From: Ehretia macrophylla
Taxonomy: Eukaryota; Streptophyta; Magnoliopsida; Boraginales; Ehretiaceae
Length of the DNA: 64,000 nucleotides
Reading direction: 5' to 3'
NCBI GenBank assembly: GCA_037974665.1
Contig: CM075781.1
Location: 36,921,735-36,985,734, forward strand
Below the pieces are notes generated by a model. It was not told the origin of the DNA. It made no database searches and saw nothing but the letters and a program-made list of their open reading frames with translations. Within the stretch, counting starts at the first letter, position 1. Each line of letters begins with the position of its first letter. A program made the translations under genes and the position numbers. Shown here piece by piece: positions 60,283 through 64,000 of the stretch.

Positions 60283-61366
60283 ATGAAGTTCAGTGGCCAA
60301 GAACAGTTGAAGAAGGGAGCATGGGATCCCAAAGAAGATCAAAGGCTAATTGCTTTTATCAAAAGATATGGCATTAAGAACTGGAGTCTCACGCCGAAAA
60401 TTGCAGGTGACCAAAGCAAAAACGTTGCTATTCAATCAGTCCAGGCTGGTATTAGTCCTCTCATATGGAGTGAACCTCATACACAGTAGAGCTCACTTTC
60501 TCTCTCACGGACTGATATTAGTTAGAACTGATAAAAGAGTTTTTGGCGATTGTGTATAGTTGAGATCATAATTAATGAGAGTGTTCATCTCTTTTTGGCA
60601 GTTATAACGATCGCTAAACTTTTGATTTTTTTGTACTGTGATGCAGGACTTTCAAGATCTGCAAAAAGTTGCAGACTTCGATGGATGAATTATCTTAGGC
60701 CAGACCTCAAGCGAGGACAACTCACCATGGAGGAAATAAAAACTATCATTGAATTGCACGACTTGTTAGGAAATAAGTAAGTATCAACACTGATCAATTT
60801 CTTAAACATATTTTTGGTGCTAATCATAGCGATTGTGTAGGTTGCTGGTGGCCTGAAGTTGGTAATTGTAGATTTTGACGTCTATAAATTTCACTTCGAC
60901 TAATCCTCCCTTCAAACCAGAAAGATTATTCACGATTTCTATATAAGTGCTATAAATTTATATTTAATGATATTTTCTCTTTTCAAATTTATCAGAATTG
61001 CTCTAAAGGAAATTGATCGAATTTCTTACTTTTCTCTAATGTAGATGGTCGCAAATTGCTGCACAACTACCAGGGAGAACAGATAATGAAATCAAGAATT
61101 TCTGGCACACGCATAAAAGAAAATGCTTCAGAACAGTTCGTGGGGCGAATCGCTGTAAATCTAAGAGAACGAAACGTGAAGAACAGAGCGTGGCGAAAGT
61201 AGTACGTACTTCAATCAGCTATGGTGCTGCACAAGAATCGAATTCAGAAAACTCCAGCACTATCACGGAGTCAGCTGATGAATTTCCTATAGCTGAATCC
61301 TATTCCCCCAGCGAAGATTCTTGTGCTATAATTGACGAAATCAACGAGATGCAAAACATTATTTGA
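60283..61366 (+). CDS. R2R3-MYB transcription factor, gene 2 (C-terminally truncated)
   Basis: Three exons, 60283-60406, 60647-60776 and 61045-61366, would encode 191 residues. Exon 1 and exon 2 lengths (124 and 130 nt) equal those of the gene at 20981. R2 ([17 protein letters not shown], helix [18 protein letters not shown]) and R3 ([29 protein letters not shown]) are complete. The R2 helix has Ala where most R2R3-MYBs, including gene 1, have Gly (SAKSC versus SGKSC). The tail shares ESYSPSED with gene 1 and then meets TGA at 61364-61366. The same frame stays open to 61564 and still encodes the paralogous ending, so the stop looks recent. The product would keep DNA binding but lose the C-terminal FW tail, and so might act as a competitor or be inactive. 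That is inference. Confidence 0.8.
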
Positions 61367-61564
61367 TCTGAATCACATGGAGATCTCTGTATGGAAACAT
61401 TTCCAATATTTGAAGATCTCTACATGCCGGAGATTGATTCGAGTTCAACCATATTTGCTCTTCAGGCTCAGGAATATAAGGCTCAAGAGTCTACACAGGC
61501 CCCCAACAATGATGAATTAACTAGTTTTTGGTTTAATATATTCATGGAAGCTAATTATATTTGA
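61367..61564 (+). pseudogene. Stranded C-terminal codons of MYB gene 2
   Basis: In frame with exon 3 after the TGA, the sequence still encodes FEDLYMPEIDSSSTIF and [16 protein letters not shown], closely matching the C-terminus of gene 1, and ends at TGA 61562-61564. Retention of this reading shows that the gene formerly extended to 257 residues. Confidence 0.85.
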
Positions 61565-61572
61565 AGCAGGAA

Positions 61573-62047
61573 TGTTGTGATACGCCAAGACTAATTTAGA
61601 GAACTAGAACTTATGTAGAAAATATTTAGGAAGTGGAAGAGGAGAATTTTAGAGGAACTAGAAATTTTGTATTGAAGAGAATATTACAACTTTGGCTTGG
61701 TTACGAATGCTTGAAGTTGTCCCCTATTTATAGGTGTTTAAGGAGCATTCTACACACAAGATATTTTGAAGATTCTTAGAATATGCTAGATAATATTCCT
61801 AGATCTTTCTAGCTAGTCAAATAAAATATTTCTCTCTAGATACTTTCTAGAAAATATCTCAACTTCAAAATTTCTCTAGATATAAGGCTTGGGCTTATAA
61901 TTGGGCAATGCTCTTATTCTTTTGGGCCAAGTGAGTAAATATTTTAGCTAGCCCAAATGCTTTAGTGTTAATACTTAGCCCAAATACTTGATGTCCAATC
62001 CTTAGCCCAAATTTACCTTAGCCCAAATTCAAGTTTACTTTCCAACA
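61573..62047 (-). repeat. Copia 3' LTR
   Basis: 475 bp. It starts 8 bp after the old stop codon of MYB gene 2; the adjacent 5 bases are AGGAA, the expected copy of which lies outside the window. Confidence 0.85.
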
Positions 62048-64000
62048 CCCCCTCTTAAACTTGAATTTGTCATTCCAAGGCAAGATCTCAGCTTGAGAAA
62101 AACTTCAGTTGAGAGAGGCTTGGTGAAGATATCTGCTACCTGGTCTTGCGACTTCACGTACTTTATCTGGACATCCTTCTTTGTCACACATTCTCTGATG
62201 AAGTGATATCTGGTATCAATGTGCTTGCTTCTATCATGGAAGACAGGATTTTTTGCCAATGCAATTGCTGATTTGTTGTCTACGAATATTTATGTTGCTT
62301 CATCTTGAGAAATGTTGAGCTCCTTAAGCAAATTCTATAACTATAGCGCATGACACACAGTTGCAGTAGCGGCTACATACTCAGCTTCACATGTCGATAA
62401 TGTGACTATTGGTTGCTTCTTTGAAGTCCATGTGAATGTTGTGTCTCCAAAGTAGAATACGAACCCTGTTGTACTTTTTCGATCATCCATATCTCCAGCT
62501 CAATCACTATCACTATATCCCACTAACTTGAAGTTGTTTATAGAGGGATAGAGGATACCGTAATCAATAGTGCCTTTTATATATCGAAGGATTCTTTTTG
62601 CAACCTTGAAGTGATGAGTTGTTGGAGTCTCAATGAACTTGCTGATGAGTCCTACTCCAAATAGGATGTCCGGTCTTGTGCAAGTCAAATAGCGTAGGCT
62701 CCCGACCAGGCTCTTGTACAATGTTGGATCTACCTTCTCAGCTTCATCATATCTTGATAGTTTTACTCCACATTCTACTGGGGTACTTATCGGCTTGCAG
62801 TTGTCCATATTGAACTTCTTGAGAATTTCCTTTGCATATCCTTCTTGGGATATAAAGATGCCATCATCCTTTTGCTTCACTTCAATTCCGAGATAGTATG
62901 CCATGAGCCCGATGTCCGTCATTTCAAATTCTCGTGCCATTGCCTTCTTGAAGTCTTCGAACATATTTGGATTGCTTCCAGTGAAGATCAAGTCATCCAC
63001 GTACAGACAGACAATCATAATATCTTCTTTTTCATCCACCTTTGTGTATAGTGTGTGCTCATGAGGACATTTCTTGAAATTATTCTCTTCGAAATACTTG
63101 TCGATTCTGGTGTTCCATGCCCGAGGAGCTTGCTTCAACCCATACAAAGCCTTTTTTAACTTCAAGACTTTGTCTTCATGGCCTCGAACGATGTAGCCTT
63201 CAGGTTGCTCAAGGTATACTTCTTCTTCGAGAAATCCATTAAGGAATGCTGATTTAACATCCATCTGATAGATCTTCCACTTCTTCTGAGCTGCTAATGA
63301 AATCAGCAATCTTATTGTTTCTAGTCGAGCAACAGGAGCGAAGACTTCATCATAGTCAATACCAGTTCTCTGCTTGTATCCTTTGGCCACCAATCTTGTT
63401 TTGTATCTTTTAACTTCTCCTTTGGCGTTCTTCTTAACTTTGTAGACCCACTTTACTCCGATTGCCTTGTGTCCTTTTGGTAAGGTTGCCAGCTCCCATG
63501 TTTCATTCTTCTCTATTGCTTTAATTTCCTCATCCATAGCTTTTCTACATTCTTTGTTTTTTGCTGCTTCTTCATAGTTAAGGGGCTCGCAATCAGCAAA
63601 CAGACAGAATAGAGTGAGGTCATTTTGATTCTCTGTTATCTCATAAATTTCTTGTAGAGTCTTCATTCGGTGAGGCCTTTCATCCGAGCTCTCCGTTGAT
63701 GATGATGTTGCTTCTTGTGGTGTTATTGGTGATAAAGGCGGGGTCTCATGATTGGTTGCTTCTTCAATTATTGGCGGTTCTTCTTCGTGCATTGGAAAGA
63801 ACTGGTACTGCTCCTTTTCTTCTTTACTCCAATCCCACGAGTTCTTCTCATCAAACTCCACGTCTCTACTTACGGTGGACTTCTTTGTACTTGGATTGTA
63901 TAACTTGTATCCTTTTGAGTTTTGATCATAGCCGATGAGGATATACTTCTTGTTCTTATCATCGAGCTTTGTTCTTCTTTGGTCTGGAACATGTACATAG
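62035..64000 (-). pseudogene. Copia pol: integrase end, RT and RNase H
   Basis: From the window edge the frame reads the end of integrase ([20 protein letters not shown]), then a Pro/Glu/Ser-rich linker. The RT follows with [31 protein letters not shown] and the YVDD box ([11 protein letters not shown]), and then RNase H with TKPLSTEVFLKLRSCLGM near its end. The reading runs through the polypurine tract into the LTR, as is usual for Copia. Part of a broken or nearly whole element. Confidence 0.88.

Larger units (their letters stand above)
61573..64000 (-). mobile_element. Ty1/Copia LTR retrotransposon, 3' part (runs off window)
   Basis: Its 3' LTR occupies 61573-62047 (TGTTG ... CAACA inverted ends), preceded on the minus strand by the polypurine tract AAGAGGGGG. 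The pol gene follows, with the order integrase end, RT, RNase H that marks Copia. The 5' LTR lies beyond 64000, so age cannot be dated from LTRs. The long uninterrupted RT stretch suggests it is fairly young, with only a few breaks seen. Confidence 0.9.

Noticed and set aside
1-64000. tRNA genes or bacterial-style operons
   Set aside because: Apart from 5S rDNA and the SINE-like A/B boxes at 11.03-11.08 kb, nothing with full tRNA structure was noticed by eye. All context is plant nuclear.

Overview
This window looks like nuclear DNA of a flowering plant, probably a eudicot. The evidence is plant-type 5S rDNA at the left edge, two three-exon R2R3-MYB genes with the usual plant intron positions, and a dense mix of plant mobile elements: CACTA, hAT and Mutator-like DNA transposons, a LINE scrap, Ty1/Copia, Ty3/Gypsy Tat-type and long-LTR non-autonomous elements, and an endogenous caulimovirid. 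I cannot name the species.

Left part (1-22.9 kb). Two 517-bp 5S rDNA units on the minus strand end abruptly at 801. A minus-strand gene resembling the 'putative plant transposon protein' family follows at 1.0-2.4 kb. Next come a GC-rich hairpin (about 2.92-3.07 kb), a CCA-rich minisatellite, and a decayed CACTA transposon with TNP2-like and TNP1/PTTA-like genes whose right terminal repeat ends at 10680. From 11 to 20.5 kb there is a SINE-like unit, a LINE 3' fragment, a 156-bp MITE, a hAT relic (14294-17984) carrying a 2.9-kb solo LTR, a second hAT relic (18217-18750), and a foldback Mutator-like element (20114-20534). The last lies 0.45 kb upstream of MYB gene 1 (20981-22218).

Middle part (23-42 kb). 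A broken, rearranged endogenous pararetrovirus cluster (23034 to about 34215) abuts a 70-bp (TA)n tract. It holds movement-protein, coat, protease, RNase H and unknown-ORF regions, two primer-binding sites and several inverted segments. A region with 58-bp tandem repeats follows, then a truncated LTR (36096 to about 37125), a Mutator-like element nested inside another (37545-40008 around 38034-39122), a third such element (40570-41710), and a scrap of a Copia 5' end.

Right part (42.2-64 kb). A 17.7-kb minus-strand Tat-type Ty3/Gypsy element (42161-59892, target duplication AGATG) contains an 8.1-kb long-LTR non-autonomous element (43379-51441). Beyond it lies MYB gene 2 (60283-61366). It is a paralogue of gene 1 with identical exon 1 and exon 2 lengths, but an in-frame stop cuts off the conserved C-terminus. 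A Copia element on the minus strand begins 8 bp after the old end of MYB gene 2 and runs off the window.

The two MYB genes are the only recognisable host protein-coding genes. They look like a tandem pair pushed about 38 kb apart by layered insertions. I found no clearly new biological system. The most notable items are the MYB pair and its fate, the scrambled pararetrovirus locus, the three-deep nesting, and a family of long-TIR elements with 9-10-bp target duplications.
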